Of a stretch of 12,237 bases of DNA, positions 6,550 to 12,178 are shown one piece after another; positions within the stretch are counted from its first letter, which is position 1; every line of letters begins with the position of its first letter. A program made the translations under genes and the position numbers. The notes below the pieces were generated by a model. That model ran no database searches and had not been told where the DNA came from. It saw only the letters and a program-made list of their open reading frames with translations. Source of the stretch: Clostridium sp. CAG:452 (lineage in GTDB: Bacteria > Bacillota > Clostridia > TANB77 > CAG-508); the NCBI GenBank assembly GCA_000434035.1, contig FR893520.1, positions 3,747 through 15,983 of the forward strand, written 5' to 3'.

Positions 6550-8034
6550 ATGAAAACATTGAAAAAAATATCAATACTATTAATTTTTATAAGCATCATT
6601 ATACTATCAAAAAAATCATTAGCGACTACTATTAGTGTATCACCAACGTCACCTAAAAAAGGCCAAAGTGTAAAAATAACAGTTAGTGTTCCAAATGTAA
6701 ATACTGTTGACTTGACAGCAACAATATCAGGGGCAGGAACAAGCGGGACAATTAGAATTGTAGATGGATCAATGACAGGAGATCCTAGAACTTTCTCAAA
6801 AAGCATAACTGTTACACCTACAACTACAGGTACAATAAATGTTGCTATTTCTAGTTCTTCAAATGCAGTTTTAAATGGACAGTACGTTTCTGGAATAGTA
6901 ACTTCAAGATCTATAAACGTAACGGAACCAGAAACACCTAAACCAAGCACAGGAGGAAATTCAAACGGTGGTTCATCAAATGGTGGAAACACGACAAGAA
7001 AACCAAATACTAATAACTCAACAAAGCCAACAGAAACAAAAGAAGAAAAAAAATCAACAGATAGCACATTAAGTAGTTTGAGCATAGCAGAAGGAGCAAT
7101 TACACCAGAATTTAATAAAGATGTAAAAGAATATGCAATTACAGTACCAAATGAAGTAACAAAATTAAATATAACAGCAACTCCAACAGATTCAAAAGCA
7201 ACAGTCTCAGTAACAGAATATGAAGAGCTAAAAGAAGGAGAAAATATAATTACAATATCAGTAACAGCAGAAGACGGAACAACAAAAACTGATTATGTAA
7301 TAAAAGCTACAAGACAAAGAAAAGAACTTGCATTAGAAAAGCTAATTATAAAATATACAAATCAAAATGGAGAACTGGTAGAAGTACCACTAACACCAGA
7401 GTTTATATCTAATATATATGAATACTCAATAGAAACTCTAGAATATTGGGTAAAAAGTCTAGATATAGAAGCATTAGCTAATATAGAAGGAGCAACAATA
7501 GAAATAAGTGGGGCAGATTCACTAAAAGAGGGCGAGAATGTAATAACAATAACAGTTAAAAATAAAATTACTATGAAACCCCAAGAAGAAGGAGCAGAAC
7601 CAACAGAACAAGAAGAAACAAAAACATATACAATAAAATTTAACAAAAATGCAGAACCAACAATAATAGGAAAAATATCAAATTGGTTCAAAGGAATATT
7701 TGGTGGAGTTTCTACTTGGTATGCAAATAATCAAGAAAAAGCAGTTTTTGGAGCCTTAATGTTCTGTATAGTTGCATTAATAGGACTATCAATCTATATA
7801 ATAGTAGACTATAAAAAATATCAAGATTTATTAGGAAAAATAGGAAAACTTAATAATTTAAATAACAATGAAATAAAAGCAGTATCAGAAATAGAAAACA
7901 TAACAGTAAATGAAGAACCAAACAATATAGAAGATATTTACAAAGACAGGAAAAAAGAAATAGAAACAAACAGCAAAAAAATAGAAGAAGACCAAAACAA
8001 AGAGGACAGACCAAAAGGTGGAAGACATTTTTAA
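6550..8034 (+). CDS. Membrane-anchored Ig-like / cadherin-like surface protein
   Basis: The gene starts 13 nt after the glucosaminidase stop with AAAGGAG upstream, so the two are probably co-transcribed. The 494 residues comprise a signal peptide (1-25, ending SLA), a beta-rich Ig-like domain (about 26-125) and a Gly/Asn/Ser/Thr linker (126-170). Two cadherin-like beta-sandwich modules of the PF12733 kind follow: about 173-255 (LSSLSIAEGAITPEF to YVIKATR) and 258-366 (LEKLIIK to YTIKFNK). Then come a membrane helix (398-419) and a charged cytosolic tail ending KGGRHF. Both modules carry the repeated EGEN motif (229-232, 327-330). The membrane helix places the domains outside the cell. It may act as an adhesin, scaffold or partner of the dockerin enzyme upstream. 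The Ig-like domain is not a clear cohesin, so a dockerin partnership is only a hypothesis. Confidence 0.8.
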   Translation: MKTLKKISILLIFISIIILSKKSLATTISVSPTSPKKGQSVKITVSVPNVNTVDLTATISGAGTSGTIRIVDGSMTGDPRTFSKSITVTPTTTGTINVAISSSSNAVLNGQYVSGIVTSRSINVTEPETPKPSTGGNSNGGSSNGGNTTRKPNTNNSTKPTETKEEKKSTDSTLSSLSIAEGAITPEFNKDVKEYAITVPNEVTKLNITATPTDSKATVSVTEYEELKEGENIITISVTAEDGTTKTDYVIKATRQRKELALEKLIIKYTNQNGELVEVPLTPEFISNIYEYSIETLEYWVKSLDIEALANIEGATIEISGADSLKEGENVITITVKNKITMKPQEEGAEPTEQEETKTYTIKFNKNAEPTIIGKISNWFKGIFGGVSTWYANNQEKAVFGALMFCIVALIGLSIYIIVDYKKYQDLLGKIGKLNNLNNNEIKAVSEIENITVNEEPNNIEDIYKDRKKEIETNSKKIEEDQNKEDRPKGGRHF

Positions 8035-8040
8035 ATAAAT

Positions 8041-8082
8041 ATAAAGAAAAAAGAAAGAGGGTGCAGCTATTGTGCACCCTCT
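8041..8082 (-). terminator. Terminator of the minus-strand DUF4230-like gene
   Basis: A perfect 10-bp GC-rich stem (8056-8065 with 8073-8082, 7-nt loop) lies 4 nt beyond the minus-strand stop codon. Read on the minus strand it is followed by TTCTTTTTTCTTT. The plus-strand side has only AAAATT, so it serves the plus-strand operon less well, though the stem may stop both transcripts. Confidence 0.8.
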
Positions 8083-8086
8083 AAAA

Positions 8087-8737
8087 TTATTGTTCACAAA
8101 TTACTATTTCTGCATTGAACGATTCTGCTAAATCTGATAAATAAACTATTAAATTAGCTTTTGCTAAAATAATATTCTCTCTTTTCATCATAGCATCACT
8201 TTGAATATTTTCTTTTATAATTTGTTCCAAAGCGAGAACTTCAGAAGAGGAGTATTTACTTCCAAATAGAGCTGTAATCTCATCAGATACAGAGTTGTGA
8301 ACGGTTAGTGAATTGATATATATATCATCTTCACTAAAGTAGACCCAAACAGTTCCATCCTGAACAGAAAAATTTAAACTTGATGTGTCAATTGCAAAAC
8401 ATATTGAATAGTCACAAACCAAATCAATTCGAGAAGTCATAAACCATTCAAATATAGCATTGCTTTTCTTTGTTTTGTCATGTGACAAATAATATTTTCC
8501 ATCCACTGTACATAAAACAATTTTAGTATCTGATTTAATAGACGAAATAACATTATTTGCATTTACAATGTTATCTTTTAAACTATCTTCTTGACTTATT
8601 TGCTGAGACTTGATACTTTCAAAATTAATGTTTTCTTTTAAATCATTTTTCCAGCTGTTATAGAGTATAAAGAAAACAAAAACGACAAGCAATACAAAGA
8701 CCACAACAAAAGCAGGTTTAAAATTCCTATTTAACAT
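8087..8737 (-). CDS. Membrane-anchored DUF4230-like protein
   Basis: The preferred start is the ATG at 8735-8737, because GGAGG (8746-8750) lies 8 nt upstream; a longer GTG-start version from 8779 has no ribosome binding site. The 216-residue product has a short basic N-terminus, one membrane helix (8-26), a polar coiled segment and an outward-facing domain. That domain has a beta-rich half (TKIVLCTVDGKYYLS, RIDLVCDYSICFAIDTSSL) and a long Ala/Glu-rich helix (163-205). It ends in a short strand, AEIVIC. This order of beta-strands, an IDxSxL segment, a long C-terminal helix and a final strand matches DUF4230 proteins of Firmicutes, whose function is unknown. The assignment is from memory of the family pattern and is moderate. 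It is a monocistronic gene with its own promoter and terminator. Confidence 0.72.
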   Translation of the reverse strand: MLNRNFKPAFVVVFVLLVVFVFFILYNSWKNDLKENINFESIKSQQISQEDSLKDNIVNANNVISSIKSDTKIVLCTVDGKYYLSHDKTKKSNAIFEWFMTSRIDLVCDYSICFAIDTSSLNFSVQDGTVWVYFSEDDIYINSLTVHNSVSDEITALFGSKYSSSEVLALEQIIKENIQSDAMMKRENIILAKANLIVYLSDLAESFNAEIVICEQ

Positions 8738-8820
8738 ATTTTTTTCCTCCAATAAAATTGATAGAATAAAATATGTCACTTATCCAAGTGGGTTAAAACG
8801 AGCCTCCTTTATAGTATTTT

Positions 8821-8837
8821 GTTAAGCAAAGCTTAAC
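8821..8837. repeat. Perfect 7-bp inverted repeat in the minus-strand leader
   Basis: GTTAAGC (8821-8827) and GCTTAAC (8831-8837) flank AAA. The repeat lies just downstream of the minus-strand -10 element, near the predicted transcription start, so it could be an operator or a 5'-end stabilising hairpin. The roughly 100-nt leader also contains an unused AGGAGG (8808-8813) and a short CACTT/AAGTG hairpin. No known riboswitch is recognised. Confidence 0.5.
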
Positions 8838-8850
8838 TATATGTAATAGT

Positions 8851-8879
8851 ATTATACCACTCAATATTATGTAAAGCAA
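8851..8879 (-). promoter_or_regulatory. Sigma-A-type promoter of the DUF4230-like gene
   Basis: On the minus strand TTGCTT (8879-8874) and a perfect TATAAT (8856-8851) are 17 bp apart. The predicted start near 8844 gives a leader of about 107 nt. Confidence 0.75.
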
Positions 8880-8897
8880 CAAAAAGTTTTTTCCCTA

Positions 8898-8925
8898 TTG
8901 TTTTTATACAAAAATATGTTAAAAT
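8898..8925 (+). promoter_or_regulatory. Probable promoter of tRNA-Thr
   Basis: TTGTTT (8898-8903) and TAAAAT (8920-8925) are 16 bp apart, ending 9 nt before the tRNA 5' end. The spacing fits transcription starting just upstream of the mature tRNA. The divergent promoter at 8851-8879 lies immediately to the left. Confidence 0.5.
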
Positions 8926-8934
8926 ATAGTATAT

Positions 8935-9010
8935 GCTTCTATAGCTCAGTTGGTAGAGCAACGGATTCGTAACCCGTAGGTCGGCAGTTCGATTCTGCCT
9001 AGAAGCTCCA
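8935..9010 (+). tRNA. tRNA-Thr(CGT)
   Basis: The 76-nt sequence folds as a complete cloverleaf. The acceptor stem is GCTTCTA with TAGAAGC, the D-stem GCTC with GAGC, the anticodon loop TTCGTAA with anticodon CGT, and the T-stem GGCAG with CTGCC around TTCGATT. The discriminator is T and CCA is encoded. It decodes ACG threonine codons. The T73 discriminator and the GCTTC...GAAGCTCCA ends match Gram-positive threonine tRNAs. The last pair of the anticodon stem is an A31-C39 mismatch; the other four pairs are Watson-Crick. Confidence 0.95.
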
Positions 9011-9032
9011 AAATAAAAATATATCCAGCGTT

Positions 9033-9062
9033 TTGACAAAAATATATAAAATGTGCTAAAAT
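9033..9062 (+). promoter_or_regulatory. Strong extended -10 promoter of the 117-residue protein gene
   Basis: A consensus TTGACA (9033-9038) and TAAAAT (9057-9062) are 18 bp apart, with TG at 9054-9055 giving an extended -10. The start near 9069 leaves a leader of about 75 nt before the ATG at 9145. Confidence 0.75.
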
Positions 9063-9144
9063 AAAGAGTAACCATTTTTAAACAGATCCAAGTTGGCAAT
9101 CGCAGTATACAAATTGCAACAAATAATTTTGAGGAGGATAAAAA

Positions 9145-9498
9145 ATGGCTTGCAAAATTACAATTGAGGATAACCCGATACCAGAAGAGAAAAGACTCAA
9201 AGTTGAAAATGGAGATGTTGTTGTTTTACCACTACATCTCAACAAAGAAGAAGCCATTAATATTCCGGATATATATAATCTTGAAGGATTTTATGTGGCA
9301 AGAGGAGTAACAATACTCTATGTTACGAATGGAGAAATATTTATTACTCCACATACTCAAAAGGCTGTTAAGTTACTAAAAGATGCAGGATTTCAACCTA
9401 GAGGAATATATTTTCCCCTTTCTGGGAAAAGCGCATATCCAAAAAGGTGTAAGGAAGCATGGAAAGCTTTGCAAGAAAAAGCAAAATTTGAAATGTGA
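9145..9498 (+). CDS. Protein of unknown function, 117 residues
   Basis: A GAGGAGG ribosome binding site precedes the ATG at 9145 by 7-8 nt. The product is probably cytosolic: no signal peptide or membrane segment. It begins MACKITIEDNPIPEEKRLKV, then has alternating beta-like segments (GDVVVLPLHL, GVTILYVTNGEIFITPH). A C-terminal half follows with a helix (QKAVKLLKDAGF), a PRGIYFPLSGKSAYPKRC segment and a Lys-rich helix. Two Cys (3, 102) do not form a metal motif. I do not recognise the family. It is a single-gene unit with a near-consensus promoter and a terminator 12 nt downstream, so it is likely well expressed. The gene lies between tRNA-Thr and a c-di-GMP riboswitch, which gives no functional clue. 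Confidence 0.75.
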   Translation: MACKITIEDNPIPEEKRLKVENGDVVVLPLHLNKEEAINIPDIYNLEGFYVARGVTILYVTNGEIFITPHTQKAVKLLKDAGFQPRGIYFPLSGKSAYPKRCKEAWKALQEKAKFEM

Positions 9499-9510
9499 AA
9501 TGTAAGTAGC

Positions 9511-9536
9511 AAAAGACCAGTTAACTGGTCTTTTTT
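9511..9536 (+). terminator. Intrinsic terminator of the 117-residue protein gene
   Basis: AAAAGACCAG (9511-9520) pairs perfectly with CTGGTCTTTT (9525-9534) around TTAA, and the T-tract runs to 9536. Its 3' end overlaps the -35 element of the next promoter by two bases. Confidence 0.85.
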
Positions 9537-9563
9537 GCTTTAAGTAGAAAAATATGGTATAAT
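9535..9563 (+). promoter_or_regulatory. Promoter of the c-di-GMP riboswitch transcript
   Basis: TTGCTT (9535-9540) and a perfect TATAAT (9558-9563) are 17 bp apart, with TG at 9555-9556 as extended -10. The start would be near 9570, about 13 nt before the first conserved riboswitch bases. Confidence 0.75.
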
Positions 9564-9580
9564 AATAATATATTAGTAAA

Positions 9581-9658
9581 AAGGCAAAATAAGTGAAAGT
9601 TTATGACGCAAAGCCTTAGGTCTAAAAGCAAAAAAGCTTATGATAGCTAGGCTACACC
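9581..9658 (+). ncRNA. Cyclic-di-GMP-I (GEMM-I) riboswitch
   Basis: The conserved core is present in order: GGCAAA (9583-9588), a stem (9589-9594 with 9599-9604) capped by a GAAA tetraloop (9595-9598), then GACGCAAAGCC (9605-9615). Next come the receptor-side GGTCTAA (9619-9625), a second hairpin (9626-9629 with 9636-9639), ATGATAGC (9640-9647) and TAGGCTA. The base before CAAA is G (9584), the identity expected for c-di-GMP rather than cGAMP-selective variants. No terminator lies between the aptamer and the gene. Instead CACC (9655-9658) can pair with GGTG (9669-9672) of the ribosome binding site, suggesting translational control. Whether c-di-GMP turns the gene on or off cannot be read with confidence. 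Confidence 0.9.
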
Positions 9659-9678
9659 AAAGAAATGAGGTGCTTTTT

Positions 9679-10345
9679 ATGAATAAGAAAAAAATATTTA
9701 AAAAACTGGGAATCATCTTACTTGCAATAATTATCATAATTTTAATTCATACAGTTAGAAACATGATAATTATATCTAACACGCAAAAAAAACTATCAAA
9801 TTATATTAATAGCAATAATTATCATATGAAAATAGTTTCATTTAACGAAGAAAATAAACAAACAATAACTACAAACTATTATGCAAAAGACAAAAAACAA
9901 CTTATAATTATCGAAAGAAAAGACAATAATCGGTGAAATTACTAAATTATCAATGTATGATAGTGGAACAAGAATAGACACATTTACCGAAACTAAAGAT
10001 TTTAAAACAGTTAAACTAAACAGTGCAAGTTCAATGGTGGGAGCTCAGATTATTGACGTTTTCCAAACAGATAATTTATGGCAAACATTTTTATATAGTA
10101 TTCCAGCAAGAATAAAAACTGCTAAAATTGAAGAAAAAAATTGCTATGTTATAAAGAATTATCTAAGCCCATATTTGTTATACGGAACAAATAATACAGA
10201 ATACTATATAGAAAAAGAAACTGGATTAGTAATAAAAACAATTATAGATGATACAACAGCAACTAGAGAATATGAATTTGACAATGTAGATGATCAAATA
10301 TTTGTAGAACCAGATGTTAGTCAGTATACACTAAGAGAGGATTAG
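9679..10345 (+). pseudogene. Frameshifted single-pass membrane protein under c-di-GMP riboswitch control
   Basis: The first part starts at ATG 9679 (GAGGTG at 9667-9672, 6 nt spacing) and ends at TGA 9934-9936 after 85 residues. It has a basic head (MNKKKIFKKL), a membrane helix (11-25) and the start of an external domain. The same protein appears to continue in the +1 frame, open from 9908 through 10345, with no plausible ribosome binding site before its first ATG at 9953. Removing one A from the AAAA run at 9918-9921 joins them into about 221 residues (ERK then TIIGEITKLSMYDSG). The C-terminal half (CYVIKNYLSPYLL, EYYIEKETGLVIKTI, YEFDNVDDQIFVEPD) recalls LolA-like lipoprotein-carrier folds, a weak inference. 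Explanations are a recent indel, an assembly error, or recoding at the CGG-TGA junction (9931-9936). Confidence 0.72.
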
Positions 10346-10358
10346 AAAACAAATCAAA

Positions 10359-10393
10359 AAAGAGAAGAATTCTATAAAAGGATTCTTCTCTTT
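10359..10393. terminator. Bidirectional terminator between convergent genes
   Basis: A perfect 12-bp stem (10359-10370 with 10382-10393) lies between the frameshifted gene and the convergent dtd gene. On the minus strand the T-run TTTTTT closes the hairpin immediately after dtd. On the plus strand only TTT ends the stem, so it is stronger for dtd. Confidence 0.75.
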
Positions 10394-10397
10394 AAAA

Positions 10398-10835
10398 CTA
10401 TTTTTCTAGCATTATAGTAACAGGTCCATCATTCAATAAATGCACTTTCATATCAGCACCAAAAATACCTGTCTGTACATTTATATTTCTATTTTTGCAT
10501 TCTTTAATAATATATTCATACAATTCTTCTGCATAAGCTGGCTTAGCTGCTTCTAGAAAATCAGGCCTGTTTCCATGAGAAGTATTAGCATATAAAGTGA
10601 ATTGTGAAACAAGTAAAAGTTCACCATTAACTTGATTAATATTTAAATTCATTTTATCATTTTCATCACAAAAAACTCTTAAATTTAATAATTTGTTAAT
10701 TAAATAATCAGCATCATCAGTAGTATCTGTGTGAGTAATTCCAATTAAAACTAAATAACCTTTTCCTATTTTACCAGTAATGTTGTTATCAACCATAACA
10801 TTGGCTTCTGAAACTCTTTGAACTAAAAATCTCAT
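10398..10835 (-). CDS. dtd: D-aminoacyl-tRNA deacylase
   Basis: The enzyme hydrolyses D-aminoacyl-tRNAs (and glycyl-tRNA-Ala), a cytosolic proofreading step in translation. The 145-residue length and signatures are typical: MRFLVQRVSEANV at the N-terminus, LLLVSQFTLYANTSHGNRPDF (73-93; SQFTL and G-RP-F are key) and NDGPVTIML (135-143), which contains the cross-subunit Gly-cis-Pro loop. The start is the ATG at 10833-10835, because AAGGAGG (10841-10847) lies 5 nt upstream. An in-frame ATG six codons earlier would overlap that ribosome binding site and is rejected. In many Firmicutes dtd follows relA; here it is a single-gene unit with its own promoter (10857-10885) and terminator. Confidence 0.95.
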   Translation of the reverse strand: MRFLVQRVSEANVMVDNNITGKIGKGYLVLIGITHTDTTDDADYLINKLLNLRVFCDENDKMNLNINQVNGELLLVSQFTLYANTSHGNRPDFLEAAKPAYAEELYEYIIKECKNRNINVQTGIFGADMKVHLLNDGPVTIMLEK

Positions 10836-10856
10836 AATATCCTCCTTGCACAAACT

Positions 10857-10885
10857 ATTTTAGCATAGAAATAAATAACAAGCAA
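10857..10885 (-). promoter_or_regulatory. Extended -10 promoter of dtd
   Basis: On the minus strand TTGCTT (10885-10880) and TAAAAT (10862-10857) are 17 bp apart, with TGC directly before the -10. The transcript would begin near 10850 and have a very short leader. Confidence 0.75.
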
Positions 10886-10945
10886 ATAAAAATGTTGTAA
10901 AAATTCAAACTACTTGTAACACATAGCATTAGAGCTTTTTTTGAG

Positions 10946-10973
10946 TTGCTGACCAAAAAATATATCATATAAT
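10946..10973 (+). promoter_or_regulatory. Promoter of the Spo0A-like regulator gene
   Basis: TTGCTG (10946-10951) and a perfect TATAAT (10968-10973) are 16 bp apart. The start near 10980 gives a leader of about 105 nt before the ATG at 11085. Confidence 0.6.
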
Positions 10974-11000
10974 ATAACTGCTGAAGTAATAAAAATACGA

Positions 11001-11043
11001 AACGACAATTAAATTTGAGTAACAAGTAGAAAAAATGAGTAAC
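11001..11043. promoter_or_regulatory. Possible operator: 0A-box-like site and TGAGTAAC direct repeats
   Basis: AACGACAA (11001-11008) is TTGTCGTT on the minus strand, close to the Spo0A box TTGTCGAA. Two exact TGAGTAAC copies (11016-11023, 11036-11043) lie 20 bp apart, about two helical turns. All sit between the promoter and the start codon, a position suited to autoregulation. Function is inferred from position and motif only. Confidence 0.3.
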
Positions 11044-11084
11044 GTGTGATATATTTTCCTTGAAATATAAAGAGGTGTATCATT

Positions 11085-11873
11085 ATGAGCAAAAACAGAA
11101 TAGTAAATATACTTTTGGTTGAAGATGACATGCAAGACTGTAAAATTATTAAGGAGTATGCAGATACAAGAGATGATGTTAAATTAGTAAAAATAGCAAA
11201 TTCATCAAAAGAGGCAATTAAAGATATAAAAACTTATGTGCCAGATGCAATTATACTAGATATAGAGTTAAACAATGGTGAAGGCTCTGGACTTCAAGTA
11301 TTAGAACAAATAAAAGAACTAGATTTAGACATAAAACCAGTAATAGTTATAACAACAAATATATCTTCGAAAACGGTATATGCTTATGCACATAGCAATG
11401 GAGCAGATTTAATATTTCACAAACTAAAAGATGACTATTCGCCAGAATTAATAATAGAAAATATTTTATTACTTTGCAAAATAAACAGAACAGAAAAGTT
11501 AAACAAAAATATAAGCACAGAAACTGAAAGTGAGTTTAGAGACAAACTTTCAGACAGAATTAACAGAGAGCTAAATTTGATAGGAATTAGTTCACACCTA
11601 ATAGGAAGAAAGTATATACATGATGCAATTATTTATATAATAGAAAATGATAAAGACAAAGAAAATGTATTTTTACATTTAGCAAAAGTATATAAGAAAG
11701 GAAATAGTACAATAGGACGTTCAATTCAAACAGCAATTGAACATGCGTGGAGAAAATCTTCAATAGAAGATTTACAAAAATATTATACAGCAGCGGTAAA
11801 TTATAACACAGGAGTTCCAACTCCAACAGAATTAATTTACTACTATGTTGAAAAAATCAAGAAATCAATATAA
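11085..11873 (+). CDS. Spo0A-like response regulator
   Basis: A 262-residue cytosolic DNA-binding regulator. Residues 7-130 form a receiver: acidic pair E13-D14, phospho-acceptor D59 in AIILDIEL (55-62), T90/T91 at the switch and K113 as conserved Lys. The usual KPF/KPL motif after that Lys is replaced by HKLKDD. Residues about 160-260 match the Spo0A C-terminal effector domain: IGISSHLIGRKYIHDAI (166-182), then STIGRSIQTAIEHAW (208-222), equivalent to the Spo0A recognition-helix segment with IEVAW, and GVPTPTELIYYYVEKI (243-258). Length is close to B. subtilis Spo0A (267). The gene stands alone, without spoIVB upstream. The divergent receiver and context suggest a Spo0A paralogue or lineage-specific regulator rather than certain Spo0A. 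AAAGAGGTG precedes the ATG at a normal distance. Confidence 0.85.
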   Translation: MSKNRIVNILLVEDDMQDCKIIKEYADTRDDVKLVKIANSSKEAIKDIKTYVPDAIILDIELNNGEGSGLQVLEQIKELDLDIKPVIVITTNISSKTVYAYAHSNGADLIFHKLKDDYSPELIIENILLLCKINRTEKLNKNISTETESEFRDKLSDRINRELNLIGISSHLIGRKYIHDAIIYIIENDKDKENVFLHLAKVYKKGNSTIGRSIQTAIEHAWRKSSIEDLQKYYTAAVNYNTGVPTPTELIYYYVEKIKKSI

Positions 11874-11900
11874 CTCAAATTTAATCAAATATTCTAAGCC

Positions 11901-11941
11901 AAAATACTACTAAAAATTATAAAGTTTAGTAGTATTTTTTT
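11901..11941 (+). terminator. Intrinsic terminator of the Spo0A-like gene
   Basis: A perfect 14-bp stem (11901-11914 with 11925-11938, 10-nt loop) continues into T residues up to 11941. The stem ends are A/T runs, so it can work in both directions. Confidence 0.85.
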
Positions 11942-12001
11942 ATTGTACAAGAAAATCGACTTTTACCTGTGCCCCTAGGCACAACATTTTTCATTGTACA
12001 G
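11942..12001. repeat. Paired ATTGTACA sites around a GC-rich hairpin
   Basis: ATTGTACA occurs at 11942-11949 and 11993-12000, 51 bp apart. Its TGTACA core is palindromic, so the copies also read as inverted repeats. Midway lies a perfect 6-bp hairpin, TGTGCC (11968-11973) with GGCACA (11978-11983), and poly-A/poly-T arms flank it. It could be a double operator, a structured RNA or the edge of a small element. No transposase or family match is seen. Confidence 0.4.
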
Positions 12002-12003
12002 TA

Positions 12004-12121
12004 AAGAAAGGTTACATATTAAATTCAATAGTGAATACGCGTATGCGACCTTTCTTATTAACATAGAACTATAGAAACAAAATAGAAGCCAAAAACAAAA
12101 AATATGTTAATAGAAAGGGGG
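12004..12121 (+). promoter_or_regulatory. Structured leader with mutually exclusive hairpins controlling a small peptide gene
   Basis: AAGAAAGGT (12004-12012) pairs perfectly with ACCTTTCTT (12048-12056), enclosing an ATTCA/TGAAT and a CGC/GCG hairpin. The same 3' arm, extended to 12065, can instead pair with 12103-12118 (16 bp, one bulged T), and this second stem covers GAAAGG of the downstream ribosome binding site. The two folds cannot coexist, so the first would free and the second would block translation. A weak candidate promoter, TTGTAC (11995-...)-17-TATTAA, is present, but if used it would exclude the first arm. The leader promoter is therefore unsettled. Confidence 0.5.
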
Positions 12122-12129
12122 ATGTGACT

Positions 12130-12177
12130 ATGTGGGCAGATTTAATGAGATATATCAATAAAATATTTGGAGTTTAA
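12130..12177 (+). CDS. 15-residue amphipathic peptide
   Basis: AAAGGGGG (12114-12121) lies 8 nt before ATG 12130, and the frame ends at TAA 12175-12177. The peptide is MWADLMRYINKIFGV. On a helical wheel W2, L5, M6, I9, I12 and F13 fall on one face and D4, R7, N10, K11 and G14 on the other, so an amphipathic helix is likely. There is no signal peptide. A strong terminator follows 1 nt after the stop, so the gene is the only product of its transcript. It could be a membrane-active toxin of type I toxin-antitoxin style, a signalling or PSM-like peptide, or a leader peptide. It is too short for homology, and support comes from the ribosome binding site, terminator and structured leader. Confidence 0.45.
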   Translation: MWADLMRYINKIFGV

Positions 12178-12178
12178 T

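Noticed and set aside
8738..8779. Longer N-terminus for the DUF4230-like protein from GTG at 8777-8779.
   Set aside because: No ribosome binding site precedes it, whereas GGAGG lies 8 nt before the ATG at 8735-8737 and the product then starts directly with a basic head and membrane helix.
9640..9678. ATG at 9640 as the start of the riboswitch-controlled gene.
   Set aside because: This ATG is part of the conserved aptamer core (ATGATAGC); the ATG at 9679 has a ribosome binding site at correct spacing.
10836..10853. Upstream ATG for dtd, six codons earlier.
   Set aside because: It would place the AAGGAGG ribosome binding site inside the coding sequence, and Dtd proteins begin with MRxxxQRV.
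11923..11991. Minus-strand 22-codon frame beginning MKNVVPRGTGKSRF, which recalls phage tail-protein starts.
   Set aside because: It has no ribosome binding site, ends inside the terminator hairpin, and no phage genes lie nearby; it is likely a chance reading of the inverted-repeat region.
11942..12112. Possible insertion-sequence or IS200/IS605-type end because of stacked hairpins.
   Set aside because: No transposase, TnpB or recognisable end sequence is present in the window; regulatory RNA fits the ribosome-binding-site pairing better.
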